This document shows positions 27,910 to 37,302 of a stretch of DNA of 64,000 nt, in pieces (within the stretch, counting starts at the first letter, position 1; each line of letters opens with the position of its first letter). The notes under the pieces are model-generated. The model saw only the letters and a list, made by a program, of their open reading frames with translations. It searched no databases and was not told where the DNA came from. The position numbers were made by a program, and so were the translations under genes. Origin of the DNA: Oscillatoriales cyanobacterium CG2_30_40_61 (GTDB taxonomy: Bacteria; Cyanobacteriota; Cyanobacteriia; Cyanobacteriales; Microcoleaceae); NCBI GenBank assembly GCA_001873365.1, contig MNYZ01000097.1, forward strand, positions 67,773 through 131,772, written 5' to 3'.

Positions 27910-29985
27910 ATGTTTGATCGAAATTTTCCTATATGTTATCAACTTTACCCTCAAAGGAGTCATCAGGAAAACAGCCCAACTGAACACCGTAAAAACTTCC
28001 TACAAACCCAACAACAGCTAATAAGTTCTATTAGCCGCCTTGGTATTAACCTAACAATTTCCCTCCGCTACATCTATGACCCCAATCAATCCCCCAAACT
28101 CAAAACCTACCTCCTAATTAATCACCCCCACAACACCCAAACCGAAGAACATTCTGAACAAATTCTGAGCCTTCTCACCAAAGGTAAGTTAAGCCAATTC
28201 TTTACCCTCAACCATCAACCTAACCTTACCATTTTCCAACAATTAGACTGGGTGCAAGTGATTGGCGAAATTATCAAATATGAAGAATTTATCGCACCCC
28301 AAAATTACTACCTACCTCACCTTTTCGATGCCAATCAAACCAATGATATGTCAGCCGTCTGCGATGTCATCCACCGCTTAGACAGCAAACTCATTTTAGA
28401 AATCACCCTGCAAACCTATCACAACCCCAATCAAAAATCCTTGTGGGTAAATGCCATCAACCAAATGCTCGCTCAATTGGAGAAAGTCAACGCCAACACC
28501 AACGGAATTAAAGACAACATTCTCTCAGTAACTTCGGCACTTTACCAAAAATATCAACAGTCATATCCTAACAGCGACCTATTCCAATATAGCATCAAAG
28601 CCTTAGCAGAAAATCGGGCCGATGCTTTTCCCGTCCTCAACGCTCTTATTGATGAGGCTATCAAAGAAACACCTCACGGGAAACGATGCCGAATCATCCA
28701 AATTAGCCAAGATAAACCCGGATTTTATGAAAGTTTGGAAGCTACAAAAAATGTAGATATTTCCAGTAATATCGAATGGGAAGGCTGGGATAAAAACGAT
28801 AGTCAACTGTTAATTAAGAATGCAATTCAGCCACAAAAAAAAGGATTAGGAAAATTCGGCGGTGATTCTGGTAGTCTTCCCGATAAACCATCATTTAACC
28901 ATCAAAATCAACCACCCTTGATAGGTGGTATCAATTCAGAGCAAAATCAAAATTTACCGCAATTATATGATACTGTTTCAGATGGTTCGGCTTTAGCGAA
29001 ATTGTCATCAACTCCCGCACCTTCTCGAATAGTTGATTTAAAGCCATTGCATCGGCTGGCGACGGCTCAAGAAATTAGCGGATTTTTCCGAATTGGTATT
29101 CCCAAAGAAATCCCTATTGAAAGTATGACAGAAAAATCCTTGCCCGTTGCTAATGCAGAAGACTTATTCAATTATTACCAAAGTCTTCTGGAACAGAATT
29201 ACGATACTTACCGAGATAGCTATATCGTAGGCATTAATGACGAGGGAAATCCCGTAATATCAAGCTGGGCAGAAACACCTCATCGCTTAGTTGCTGGCGT
29301 ACCAGGTGCAGGGAAAACTAACTTTCTGAATTGGGTAATTTTCCAGTTTCTATATGCCAGTCCCACCGGAAAAATTTATATCGCCGATTTTGCTGGAGCT
29401 GATTTTAATTTTTTGGCGAAGCACCTCAGGGATAACGTTAAAATTATCACAACCGTAGAAGAATGTCAAAAATTAGTTGAAATAATTCATACTGACGAGT
29501 ATCAAAGACGCATCAATTTACTGACACAAGCGGAAGTTCAAAATATTCAACAGTTAAGAGAAGAAGGGGTTGAGATTCAGCGCACGCTTTGGATTATTGA
29601 TGAAGCAGCAGACATAGCACTTGCGCCCAGTAAATTAAAAGAAACGATTCAGACGAGATTAATTGAGTATGCGCGTAAAGGGCGGAAATGTGGTCTTCAT
29701 GTTATTTACTGCACTCAAAAACCATCAGCTGCCATAATAACACCACAGGTGCTTGACTCCTGCGAAGAGAAAGCAGTTTTCCGAGTAAGTTTAGCGGCAA
29801 GTGAAGCTGTTATAGAAAGTAGCCAAGCCGCTAAAATCTCAAAAGAATCTCGTGGCAGGGCGGTTTTAATGCTGGTTGGAGGTGATGATAATAATTTTGT
29901 AAATACTCCATATATTCAAGTTCCTGTGGGCAAAAAAGTCCTGGTAGAAGATACGCTATGGCGTTATCTAGTTACTAAATCGTAA
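27910..29985 (+). CDS. VirB4/HerA/FtsK-type P-loop ATPase
   Basis: 691 aa. The ATPase core has Walker A GVPGAGKT (463-470) and Walker B LWIIDE (560-565), followed by an FtsK/HerA-like RKGRKCGLHVIYCTQKP segment and a C-terminal region RGRAVLMLVGGDD. The first 280 residues lack a clear domain but their layout (QQQLISSISRLGINLTISLRYI) recalls N-terminal parts of conjugative VirB4/TraC ATPases, and FFRIGIP before the core recalls HerA-like proteins. A linker at about 310-370 is Gly/Pro/Gln-rich. Such ATPases move DNA or protein through membranes. Neighbours suggest it powers toxin export or a conflict response. Confidence 0.8.
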   Translation: MFDRNFPICYQLYPQRSHQENSPTEHRKNFLQTQQQLISSISRLGINLTISLRYIYDPNQSPKLKTYLLINHPHNTQTEEHSEQILSLLTKGKLSQFFTLNHQPNLTIFQQLDWVQVIGEIIKYEEFIAPQNYYLPHLFDANQTNDMSAVCDVIHRLDSKLILEITLQTYHNPNQKSLWVNAINQMLAQLEKVNANTNGIKDNILSVTSALYQKYQQSYPNSDLFQYSIKALAENRADAFPVLNALIDEAIKETPHGKRCRIIQISQDKPGFYESLEATKNVDISSNIEWEGWDKNDSQLLIKNAIQPQKKGLGKFGGDSGSLPDKPSFNHQNQPPLIGGINSEQNQNLPQLYDTVSDGSALAKLSSTPAPSRIVDLKPLHRLATAQEISGFFRIGIPKEIPIESMTEKSLPVANAEDLFNYYQSLLEQNYDTYRDSYIVGINDEGNPVISSWAETPHRLVAGVPGAGKTNFLNWVIFQFLYASPTGKIYIADFAGADFNFLAKHLRDNVKIITTVEECQKLVEIIHTDEYQRRINLLTQAEVQNIQQLREEGVEIQRTLWIIDEAADIALAPSKLKETIQTRLIEYARKGRKCGLHVIYCTQKPSAAIITPQVLDSCEEKAVFRVSLAASEAVIESSQAAKISKESRGRAVLMLVGGDDNNFVNTPYIQVPVGKKVLVEDTLWRYLVTKS

Positions 29986-30015
29986 AATGTTTTTATCTAT
30001 GATCGAGGTATCTAA

Positions 30016-30234
30016 ATGGGTGTCAAAGCTGAAATTGAAGAATTCCAATCCATGATTAACAGAATAGTAGAGTCTCTGGAAGAAGTTAGTAGCTCATCAG
30101 CAGCTATTCCTGAGACGGCAATGGATGAATTAAGCAACAAAATCTCAGGTTTATCGGAGGGCTGTGAAGAGGTATCTAGCGAACTCAGAACAGCGATAGA
30201 AATGCTTGAAGGAATTAAATCCCGTTGGGGTTAA
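30016..30234 (+). CDS. 72-aa helical-hairpin protein, WXG100-like in size and form
   Basis: Two predicted amphipathic helices (about 3-25 and 34-68) joined by a Ser/Ala-rich turn, with an RWG end. There is no canonical W-x-G in the turn, so it is not a classical WXG100 member. It is clearly related to residues 1-73 of the next gene: similar EIE start, LEEVSS / MEEVSS, CEE and I(K/Q)(S/N)RWG. In type VII systems a free small hairpin protein beside an effector carrying the same hairpin is usual, so a partner or chaperone role is proposed. Coding is supported by the upstream gaggt and tight spacing. Confidence 0.65.
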   Translation: MGVKAEIEEFQSMINRIVESLEEVSSSSAAIPETAMDELSNKISGLSEGCEEVSSELRTAIEMLEGIKSRWG

Positions 30235-30244
30235 GGAGTAGAAT

Positions 30245-31192
30245 ATGGGGACACTCAGAGACGAAATCGAACAATGGCGGAGTAAAGTCGCCCAACTACT
30301 AGAAGCGATGGAAGAAGTTAGTTCTTGCGCCGATCGACTCTCTGAGTGTTATGCTTCTGAGTTAGGGTGGCAGTTTTCCAGGCTGCTAGAAATGTGCGAG
30401 GAAAGCTTAAGTCAAGTTGAACGTTTAAGAGAGGAATTGGAAGAGATACAAAATAGGTGGGGTTTTGGTAAAATTAGGAATCAAAGTTTTTTACCTTCAA
30501 TTATTCATCCAACAATTAAACTAGCAAATACAGCTATTAATGATCTTTCTATTCAAGATGCGATCGCCCAAACCAATAATATTTTTACCACGGCGATTCA
30601 ATCAGGTATCCCAATATGGTTGGGACTTGAACTAGCTAACCTTCCAGGTGATGCTTGGATTTTATATGACAACCCCAATGCACAAGAAAGACTCACTGAT
30701 TTAACCCAAAATCCTGCAAGTGACTATTATCAGCAAAAACCGGATAAAAAACTACAAGGAGATCAAGGAGAAGTAGCCTTATTAAAAATGCTGTTGGACT
30801 CTGATGATATAGAGAATCTTCAGTCTAGTTTGCAAATAAAACCAACATTATACTTTCAAAATAGCCAAGATTACCCTTGTAAACCAGATTTTTATCTAAC
30901 ATCTCACCGTTTAATTTGTGATGCTAAGGCTTATAAACCTAGTTCAATCTATTCGATTAAGAAAGCCTCTAATAAATATGTTAAATATCTTCAGGAAAAT
31001 GGAGGAGGTGAGGTCAGATTTTATGTACCTAGAGATACTTATGTCAACTGTCAGGACAGACTCAAGCGACTTGAATCTCAAGAAAATGGGGTGAGTGTTA
31101 CTATCCATCCTATGACAATTGATTATGAACCTATCCTTTGGAAAAAAGAATTAATTTATACTTATCTTAAGTCTTTGCTAAAGTTTAAGTAA
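30245..31192 (+). CDS. Hairpin domain joined to PD-(D/E)XK-like nuclease domain: candidate effector
   Basis: 315 aa with aaggag before the ATG. Residues 1-73 form the same helical hairpin as the preceding 72-aa protein. Residues 80-160 are a linker region. The C-terminal part resembles a PD-(D/E)XK nuclease: Glu176 in QGEVALL, Asp215 in KPDFYL, then Asp226-Ala-Lys228 in LICDAKAY. The nuclease reading is by motif only. The architecture (short delivery hairpin, linker, toxin-like C-terminus) is like polymorphic-toxin effectors. No dedicated immunity gene follows immediately unless one of the next genes serves. Confidence 0.65.
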   Translation: MGTLRDEIEQWRSKVAQLLEAMEEVSSCADRLSECYASELGWQFSRLLEMCEESLSQVERLREELEEIQNRWGFGKIRNQSFLPSIIHPTIKLANTAINDLSIQDAIAQTNNIFTTAIQSGIPIWLGLELANLPGDAWILYDNPNAQERLTDLTQNPASDYYQQKPDKKLQGDQGEVALLKMLLDSDDIENLQSSLQIKPTLYFQNSQDYPCKPDFYLTSHRLICDAKAYKPSSIYSIKKASNKYVKYLQENGGGEVRFYVPRDTYVNCQDRLKRLESQENGVSVTIHPMTIDYEPILWKKELIYTYLKSLLKFK

Positions 31193-31218
31193 ATTCTTGA
31201 GCATAGAAAAAAACAAAA

Positions 31219-31656
31219 ATGGTGAATAACGGGACTAACCAAACCCCTGAGCAAAATTCGGCTAATTGTGGCAGTATTGATGAATCAGAAAGAGCTTTTG
31301 GTGCAGCAGAAAGAGCGATCGCGGAATTTCTCGAAAGAGAGGGAAAAAATGTTAAAGCCTTAGCAGAAAAAACCGATGGAGGTAGAAATCCCGATGCTGA
31401 GGTAGATGGAAAACCTACTGAATTTAAAAGTCTGGATGTCGGTGCTACAAGCGCAACAGTAAAAAATCAGATTAACAACTCAATTAGACGAGGGGGACAA
31501 GCTAGGGATATAATTATAGATGCTAGGACATCTGGGTTGATAGAGGCTGAGGCTGAACGAGGTTTGCAGAGGGCAAAAAATATTACACGCGGAAAAATTG
31601 ATCGCGTCCGAATTATTGGTGATAGCTATGACATCACTTTTACTGAGTTTCAATAA
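31219..31656 (+). CDS. CdiA-CT-like nuclease toxin domain protein
   Basis: 145 aa. Residues 25-145 resemble the C-terminal tRNA-nuclease domain of some contact-dependent-inhibition CdiA proteins, a PD-(D/E)XK fold: a lead helix ERAIAEFLEREGKNVKAL, then RNPDAEVDGKPTEFKSL with Asp59, Glu68 and Lys70 as candidate metal and catalytic residues, then QARDIIIDAR. There is no secretion signal and only a 24-residue N-terminal extension. It may be an orphan toxin module or one joined to the upstream effector by recombination. The next gene is a likely immunity protein. Confidence 0.65.
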   Translation: MVNNGTNQTPEQNSANCGSIDESERAFGAAERAIAEFLEREGKNVKALAEKTDGGRNPDAEVDGKPTEFKSLDVGATSATVKNQINNSIRRGGQARDIIIDARTSGLIEAEAERGLQRAKNITRGKIDRVRIIGDSYDITFTEFQ

Positions 31657-31667
31657 AGGAGGTTTTT

Positions 31668-32051
31668 ATGTCTCGCACACTAGATATTTTTGTAGACTTT
31701 CCCCAGGAGATCGACCATTTAATCAAAGAATTAGAGTTGATATTGGCTCTAAAATTCGAGCTTGTTTCTGATGGTACTGACAACTGGTATGAGTTTCGTA
31801 ACTCAACCATCACTCTTACTATAGGAAAGCATGATTTTGAAAACGATCAAGATATCAAATTTGAAGAATACCCTTATAACCTATCAATCAGATCACTGAA
31901 CATCTCCACTGAATTTTACAGGCAAAATTGGTGTAATGATTTTGCTAGTTATGTTTTCCAAAAGTTGAAAGCTACAGAAAGGTATCGTTTAATGCTCGTG
32001 GATGACTTACAAGTGCAATTAGAGAAGTTTGTTCCCGTGGTGAAGGTTTGA
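31668..32051 (+). CDS. Probable immunity protein for the adjacent nuclease toxin
   Basis: 127-aa acidic protein starting 11 nt after the toxin gene behind a strong aaggagg. It alternates beta-like and helical segments (ELILALKFELVSDGTDNWYEFRNSTITLT, then FASYVFQKLKATERYRLML). I do not recognise the family. Position directly behind a CdiA-CT-like toxin, small size and acidity are the evidence for immunity function. It closes the operon, and the next gene is convergent. Confidence 0.5.
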   Translation: MSRTLDIFVDFPQEIDHLIKELELILALKFELVSDGTDNWYEFRNSTITLTIGKHDFENDQDIKFEEYPYNLSIRSLNISTEFYRQNWCNDFASYVFQKLKATERYRLMLVDDLQVQLEKFVPVVKV

Positions 32052-32131
32052 TCAAACATCACGGTACAGGCAAGTGCACCAAATCAAAGGGAATATTAAT
32101 TTAAGCGATATTTGCCTTATTTTTCTCCTAT

Positions 32132-32773
32132 TTATTCGGGATTAAAACTACCTCCATAAGCTCGTCCCGATACATTTTCAATCGCTTCTAAAGCCGCCTT
32201 TGAACCCACCATGATATCCCGTTCTTCTCCTCCTAAATATAGCCGTCCAAAACTCCCAACGGCCGTCACTTGCAGAATATTAATTAAAGAGGCTTTTTCC
32301 GCTTCATTAGCTGCTAAAGCCGCATAAGCTGCGGGTTGAACTTCCAAAATATATAAACTTTGGCCCCCTAAAATTAATTGCCCTCGACGGTTACGATTAA
32401 TTAATTGAGCTTGATGGGGGTCAAGGTTACGAATAATTTGACTAGACATAATTTGAGGTTTGATCCGATCGCTTTCTTGCAATCCTAAAAACTCTAAAAT
32501 TGCCCGTCCGGCGGCAATCGTATCCCCTTGACGGCTCGAATGAATTTCCAAAAGACCATAAAGCCGCTCAATAAACAACACCCCCGGACGCACAGAAGTG
32601 GCTTTTAAAGCAATATCCGTAATCCGGTTAATTTCAATCCCCGGGGAGACTTCAATCCACAAAGAGGAGTCACCGGGTAAAGGTAAAAACCCCAGGGACA
32701 CCGTACCAATATAGGCCGCGTGTTGCCGTTGAAGGTTATCTAAATAGACGTAACTGCGTAATTCTATACCCAT
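32132..32773 (-). CDS. ccmP: Carboxysome shell protein CcmP (tandem BMC domain)
   Basis: Forms trimeric pseudohexamers in the beta-carboxysome shell that stack face to face and are thought to gate passage of larger metabolites. The 213 aa equal the usual CcmP length, and the start [22 protein letters not shown] plus [31 protein letters not shown] are diagnostic. Two BMC domains are present (about 1-100 and 105-213). As in many cyanobacteria it is a satellite gene, away from a ccmKLMNO operon. Confidence 0.95.
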   Translation of the reverse strand: MGIELRSYVYLDNLQRQHAAYIGTVSLGFLPLPGDSSLWIEVSPGIEINRITDIALKATSVRPGVLFIERLYGLLEIHSSRQGDTIAAGRAILEFLGLQESDRIKPQIMSSQIIRNLDPHQAQLINRNRRGQLILGGQSLYILEVQPAAYAALAANEAEKASLINILQVTAVGSFGRLYLGGEERDIMVGSKAALEAIENVSGRAYGGSFNPE

Positions 32774-33070
32774 TATCAGTAATTAGGGAACACCGGAACA
32801 CCGGAATGAGGAATAGTCAACCGTAAACTGTTAACAAACTATGAGTATTGTTGCATTATTTGGGGCGATCGCAACGGGATTACTTTCTAGGTGAATTGGT
32901 TTAGCAGTTGATATCAAAAGATTCTGTCCTGAGTCATGGAATTATCTCGAAGGTTCAGGTAATGCTACAATCACTCTAACAGGTCAGGGTAACAAACCTG
33001 TCTAAACACCCCAATAACCGAACAAAACGATATAATTTCGCCCATCATACCCCCTTGTGTTTAGACTGGG
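32774..33070. other. Spacer between divergent ccmP and DUF3086 gene, no gene seen
   Basis: 297 nt with a HIP1-type gcgatcgc word at about 32866, short caccggaa repeats at about 32788-32805, and no ORF of note. Promoters for the two divergent genes must lie here, but none is clear by eye. Confidence 0.5.
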
Positions 33071-34321
33071 ATGCTTTGTATGAATTCAGAAGAAACTCAA
33101 ATCCGAGATCAAAACCCCAAAGATGGGGCCAATTCGTCATCAACGCTACCTTTTAATTCTTCGGTTGGAGAAACCGGAGAGAAATCGATTAATATGAATC
33201 CTTCACCGATCGCTGACCCTTGGGAGTCCAACGAACTCCAAAATTATGAACCTGGATCAAATCCCCCAACCTCACCGAGTTTGTCCGAACGTCTGATCTC
33301 CGAACCCCTCGAAGAAGTCACCACCCAGTTAGACCAACGGGTGAAACGATTACAGATTCAAGAACAGGAACTACAAAAAAGAATTGCCGCCTTACAAGCA
33401 ACCAATGATCGCATCCAACAGGAACAACTGGTATTAACCCAGTCCATGGGAAAATTAATCTCCTCCGCCTTAGATCAGTTAGAACAACGCAAGCAAAGCT
33501 TACAAATCGAAATCGAAAAACTCGAACGCCGTCGCGATCGCATCCAAAAAGAAATGCGCACCTCCTTCGCCGGAGTCTCCCAGGAACTGGCCATCCGAGT
33601 CCAGGGATTTAAGGATTACTTAGTCGGAAGTTTACAGGATTTAGTCGCCACCACCGAACAATTAGAACTGATACCGGAAAACCCCCCCGAACCCCCAATC
33701 CCAGCCCCAAGAGAGGGGACAAAGGTGGTCATCCCCGTGGAAAATCCCCAAAATACGGCAAGTCCACAATTTTCAGAACAGGGTTTCACCGAACAAACCC
33801 AGAAAATTCGCCAACTCCTCGATCAATATCGCAGTGCCCCCGACTATTATGGCCCGCCTTGGCAACTGCGCCGTACCTTTGAACCCATCCACGCCAAACG
33901 GGTTTCCAATTGGTTTTTTAACCAGGGAGGACGGGGAGCCCTACGCACCATGGGCAGTCGTTTACAAAATATATTAGTTGCCTCTGCCACGATTTCTATA
34001 TTGAGAAATATCTATGGAAACCGCTTGAGAACCCTGGTTTTAGCCAATAGTCCCGAACGGTTGGGGGAATGGCGCCGCGGTCTACAGGATTGTTTAGGGA
34101 TTGACCGTCGAGACTTTGGCCCAGAACAGGGAATTGTTTTATTTGAAGAAGCGGAAGTCCTCTCTCAAAAAGCCGATCGCTTGGTGAAAGAGGGACGCTT
34201 ACCCTTGATCATTATTGATGATATGGAAGATAGAATCAGTCTATCTTTACTACAATTTCCCCTATGGTTGGCGCTGGCCCCCGACCCCCAAACTCAACAA
34301 GCACCTACTGAACGATTTTAA
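33071..34321 (+). CDS. DUF3086 family protein with coiled coil
   Basis: 416 aa of a cyanobacterial family without known function. Residues 1-85 are low-complexity and probably disordered; about 88-175 form a strong coiled coil (TQLDQRVKRLQIQEQELQKR onward). The C-terminal 160 residues carry the conserved DUF3086 signature: GPPWQLRRTFEPIHAKRVSNWF, GGRGALRTMGSRLQNIL, ILVASATISIL, ANSPERLGEWRRGLQDCLG and RRDFGPEQGIVLFE. ATGs at 33071 and 33080 are both possible. plsY follows 36 nt later. Confidence 0.88.
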   Translation: MLCMNSEETQIRDQNPKDGANSSSTLPFNSSVGETGEKSINMNPSPIADPWESNELQNYEPGSNPPTSPSLSERLISEPLEEVTTQLDQRVKRLQIQEQELQKRIAALQATNDRIQQEQLVLTQSMGKLISSALDQLEQRKQSLQIEIEKLERRRDRIQKEMRTSFAGVSQELAIRVQGFKDYLVGSLQDLVATTEQLELIPENPPEPPIPAPREGTKVVIPVENPQNTASPQFSEQGFTEQTQKIRQLLDQYRSAPDYYGPPWQLRRTFEPIHAKRVSNWFFNQGGRGALRTMGSRLQNILVASATISILRNIYGNRLRTLVLANSPERLGEWRRGLQDCLGIDRRDFGPEQGIVLFEEAEVLSQKADRLVKEGRLPLIIIDDMEDRISLSLLQFPLWLALAPDPQTQQAPTERF

Positions 34322-34357
34322 CAACTTCAGCACCTTTAAAATAACGGTCTTTTAAAC

Positions 34358-35035
34358 ATGATTGAATGGTTATTCATTAATACTGGATTATTAGTAACGG
34401 CCTATTTCTTGGGTTCCATACCCACGGGATACGCCATCGGACGCTGGTTTTATGGGGTTGATATGCTGGCTGAGGGTTCCGGTTCCACGGGGGCAACAAA
34501 TATATTGCGAACCCTGGGAAAATTCCCGGCTTTACTGGTTTTATTGATTGATATTTTAAAAGGAACCTTAGCGGTTATTCTGGTTTTTGGAGTTTATTCC
34601 CTCTCTTTTACCTCCGAAATCGCTACCAATGCCGGAATCCAAAATCCTGATATATTGCAATATTGGATAGCCATTCTAGCTGGATTAATTGTAATTATTG
34701 GTCATACAAAATCTATTTGGATCGGGTGGAAAGGAGGAAAATCCGTGGCGTCTAGTCTGGGAATTTTATTCGCCTTAGATTGGAAATTAGCCCTAGCAAC
34801 CCTAGGAATTTTTGCCCTGGTTTTAGCCCTATCTCGAATTGTTTCCTTGAGTTCAATTTCCGGGGCGATGGGAATTGCCATTTTAATGATTATAACTGGG
34901 GAACCTCTGGCCTATCAAATCTTTGCGATCGCCGGGGGAATTTACGTCATCTGGCGACACCGCACTAATATTGATCGAATTCTCAAAGGGACAGAACCAA
35001 AATTAGGCGAGAAATTAACTACCCAAATCCAATAA
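34358..35035 (+). CDS. plsY: Glycerol-3-phosphate acyltransferase PlsY
   Basis: Integral membrane enzyme that acylates sn-glycerol-3-phosphate from acyl-phosphate, the first step of phospholipid synthesis. 225 aa, about 20 longer than typical, with five or more membrane segments. The three loops are present: GSIPTGYAIGRWFYGVD with SGSTGATNILRTLGK, IGHTKSIWIGWKGGKSVASSLGI, and WRHRTNIDRILKGTEPKLGEK at the end. It probably shares a transcript with DUF3086. Confidence 0.95.
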   Translation: MIEWLFINTGLLVTAYFLGSIPTGYAIGRWFYGVDMLAEGSGSTGATNILRTLGKFPALLVLLIDILKGTLAVILVFGVYSLSFTSEIATNAGIQNPDILQYWIAILAGLIVIIGHTKSIWIGWKGGKSVASSLGILFALDWKLALATLGIFALVLALSRIVSLSSISGAMGIAILMIITGEPLAYQIFAIAGGIYVIWRHRTNIDRILKGTEPKLGEKLTTQIQ

Positions 35036-35114
35036 TTATTGGTTAAAATCAAGTCAATCACCCTTGCTAATTAATGGGATTAGGTGCGAATCGTTGATTT
35101 TGATATCAGGGACA

Positions 35115-37136
35115 ATGACTATGGCATCTCTATCTCGTCGTCTATTAGGATTCAATAAAAAAGCACCTAAACTATCCCTACGGGTGGTTTTTGTCGTTCC
35201 TTTTCTGCTCCAGATTTTTGCATCCGTCGGACTAACGGGATGGTTGTCTTTTAGAAATGGTTCGATCGCCGTTAATGATTTAGCAACTCAATTAAGAATT
35301 GAATTAAGCAACCGCATCCAACAGGAACTCAATACCTATTTAGAAACCCCCCATATTATTAATCAAATTAATGTTGATACTCTGAGAATGGGATTAATTA
35401 GTGTTGATAATGTTCCTCAGATGGAAAAATATCTCTGGAATCAATTAAAACAATTTAAAACCGCGAGTTATATTGGGATTGGATTACAAAATGGTTATTA
35501 TGTAGGGGCTAATCGCAATGATGATGGTACGATAGAATTTGATATTGTAGATAAAAGCACCGCCGGAAAGTTTCATAAATGGTTAACTAATGATCAGGGC
35601 GATCGCAATGAATTATTAAGTGTTAGAGATAATTATGACCCCAGAGTTCGTCCTTGGTATGAAGCGGGGGTCAAAGCTGGAAAACCCGTTTGGAGTGAAA
35701 TTTATGCCTATTTTGGATCTAAAGTTTTAGTGATTTCCGCCAACCAACCAATTTATAATCGCAATAAACAACTATTAGGTGTAGCCAGTACCGATTTAAC
35801 ATTAGAAAGGATTAGTCAATTTCTGAATCGTTTAAAAATTGGCAAAACTGGACAAACTTTTGTCCTAGAAAGAAATGGATATTTAGTCGCTACATCAACC
35901 TTAGAAGAAACCTTTATTGTTCACGAGAAACAGAAGGAAACCGAACGAATTAAAGGAATTAAAAGTAGTGATATTTTAACTCAAGCTACCTCCAGTTATT
36001 TACTGAAATATTTTGGCAGTTTAGAGCAGATTAAAACCTCAACTCAACTGACCTTTGAGATTAATGGAAAACAACAATATTTACAAGTCACTCCCCTATC
36101 TGATCAACGGGGAATTAATTGGTTAATTATCGTTGTCGTACCGGAATCGGATTTCATGGCGGAAATTCATGCTAATACTCAAACGACTATTTTATTATGT
36201 ATTGTGGCGTTATTAGTAGCTACCTTATGTGGCATTTTTACCGCCCGTTGGATTAGTACCCCAATTTTACGCCTGAGTCAAGCCAGTCAAGCGATCGCCA
36301 GTGGAGAATTAGAACAAACAATCCCGGTGGAACCAATTAAAGAATTAGGAATTTTAGCCACTTCTTTTAATACTATGACCCAACAGTTAAAAGCCTCTTT
36401 TAATGAGTTGGAAAAAACTAATGCTGAATTAGAACAACGAGTCGAAGAACGCACCGCCGATTTAAGATTAGAAAAAGAAAGATCGGAACAATTGTTATTA
36501 AATATTTTACCAGAAGTTATTGCCAATCAACTCAAACATGATAATAAAGCGATCGCTTCGGCGATAGAAGAAGTGACTATTTTATTTGCCGATGTGGTAG
36601 GATTTACTCCCCTATCTTCCCAAATTCCCCCGATAGAATTAGTTAGTGTTCTAAATGAAATGTTTTCGATTTTTGACCATCTAGCAGAAAAACATGGCTT
36701 AGAAAAAATTAAAACCATTGGTGATGCTTATATGGTGGTTGGAGGTTTGCCTTTACCCAAAGCTAATCATGCAGAAGCGATCGCCGATATGGCCCTAGGA
36801 ATGCAAGCCGCCATGGCTGAATTTAAAGTACCTTTAGAAAGATTTAATATCGACTCTCAATTTCAAATTAGAATTGGAATTAATACCGGATCTGTGGTAG
36901 CTGGAGTCATCGGAATTAAGAAGTTTATTTATGATTTGTGGGGGGATGCAGTTAATATTGCTTCCCGGATGGAATCTTCCGGTGACCCCGGACGAATTCA
37001 AGTTACAGAAGCAACTTATCATAGAATTAAAGATCAATATAACTTTGAAAAACGGGGGATAATTTCTATTAAAGGGAAAGGCGAAATGACCACCTACTGG
37101 TTGACAGGTAAAAAAACCTATATTTACCCTTTGTAA
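35115..37136 (+). CDS. Class III adenylate cyclase with Cache sensor and HAMP
   Basis: 673 aa. A membrane segment (about 24-46) is followed by a periplasmic dCache sensor (about 47-355, with YDPRVRPWYEAGVKAGKPVWSEIYAYF), a second membrane segment, a HAMP domain, a coiled coil and a C-terminal cyclase domain. The metal aspartates lie in LFADVVGFT and KTIGDAYM. Lys in EKIKTIGDAY and Asp in YDLWGDAVNIASRM are the adenine-selecting type, so cAMP rather than cGMP is expected. The ligand is unknown. ATG 35115 was preferred to a start 51 nt upstream. Confidence 0.9.
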   Translation: MTMASLSRRLLGFNKKAPKLSLRVVFVVPFLLQIFASVGLTGWLSFRNGSIAVNDLATQLRIELSNRIQQELNTYLETPHIINQINVDTLRMGLISVDNVPQMEKYLWNQLKQFKTASYIGIGLQNGYYVGANRNDDGTIEFDIVDKSTAGKFHKWLTNDQGDRNELLSVRDNYDPRVRPWYEAGVKAGKPVWSEIYAYFGSKVLVISANQPIYNRNKQLLGVASTDLTLERISQFLNRLKIGKTGQTFVLERNGYLVATSTLEETFIVHEKQKETERIKGIKSSDILTQATSSYLLKYFGSLEQIKTSTQLTFEINGKQQYLQVTPLSDQRGINWLIIVVVPESDFMAEIHANTQTTILLCIVALLVATLCGIFTARWISTPILRLSQASQAIASGELEQTIPVEPIKELGILATSFNTMTQQLKASFNELEKTNAELEQRVEERTADLRLEKERSEQLLLNILPEVIANQLKHDNKAIASAIEEVTILFADVVGFTPLSSQIPPIELVSVLNEMFSIFDHLAEKHGLEKIKTIGDAYMVVGGLPLPKANHAEAIADMALGMQAAMAEFKVPLERFNIDSQFQIRIGINTGSVVAGVIGIKKFIYDLWGDAVNIASRMESSGDPGRIQVTEATYHRIKDQYNFEKRGIISIKGKGEMTTYWLTGKKTYIYPL

Positions 37137-37302
37137 TCAGGAGGTTTGAGAGAAAGTAAAACTACGATTAATCAAGGGGAACACAACTAAAATTAAATTT
37201 ATCTTAATAATTGGGTTTGAGCTACCGATCAGGGATGATAATTAAACCAGAGTTAGTGATAGTTTTAAGTCCCTACTTTAGCCCCAAAATTAAGGTAAAA
37301 AC

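Noticed and set aside
27812..28021. 69-codon ORF overlapping the ATPase start
   Set aside because: It runs out of frame across the 45-aa gene and the ATPase start, and both of those have better start signals and coding features.
30016..30234. Classical WXG100/ESAT-6 protein
   Set aside because: Size and helical-hairpin form fit, but the W-x-G turn motif is absent, so I describe it only as WXG100-like.
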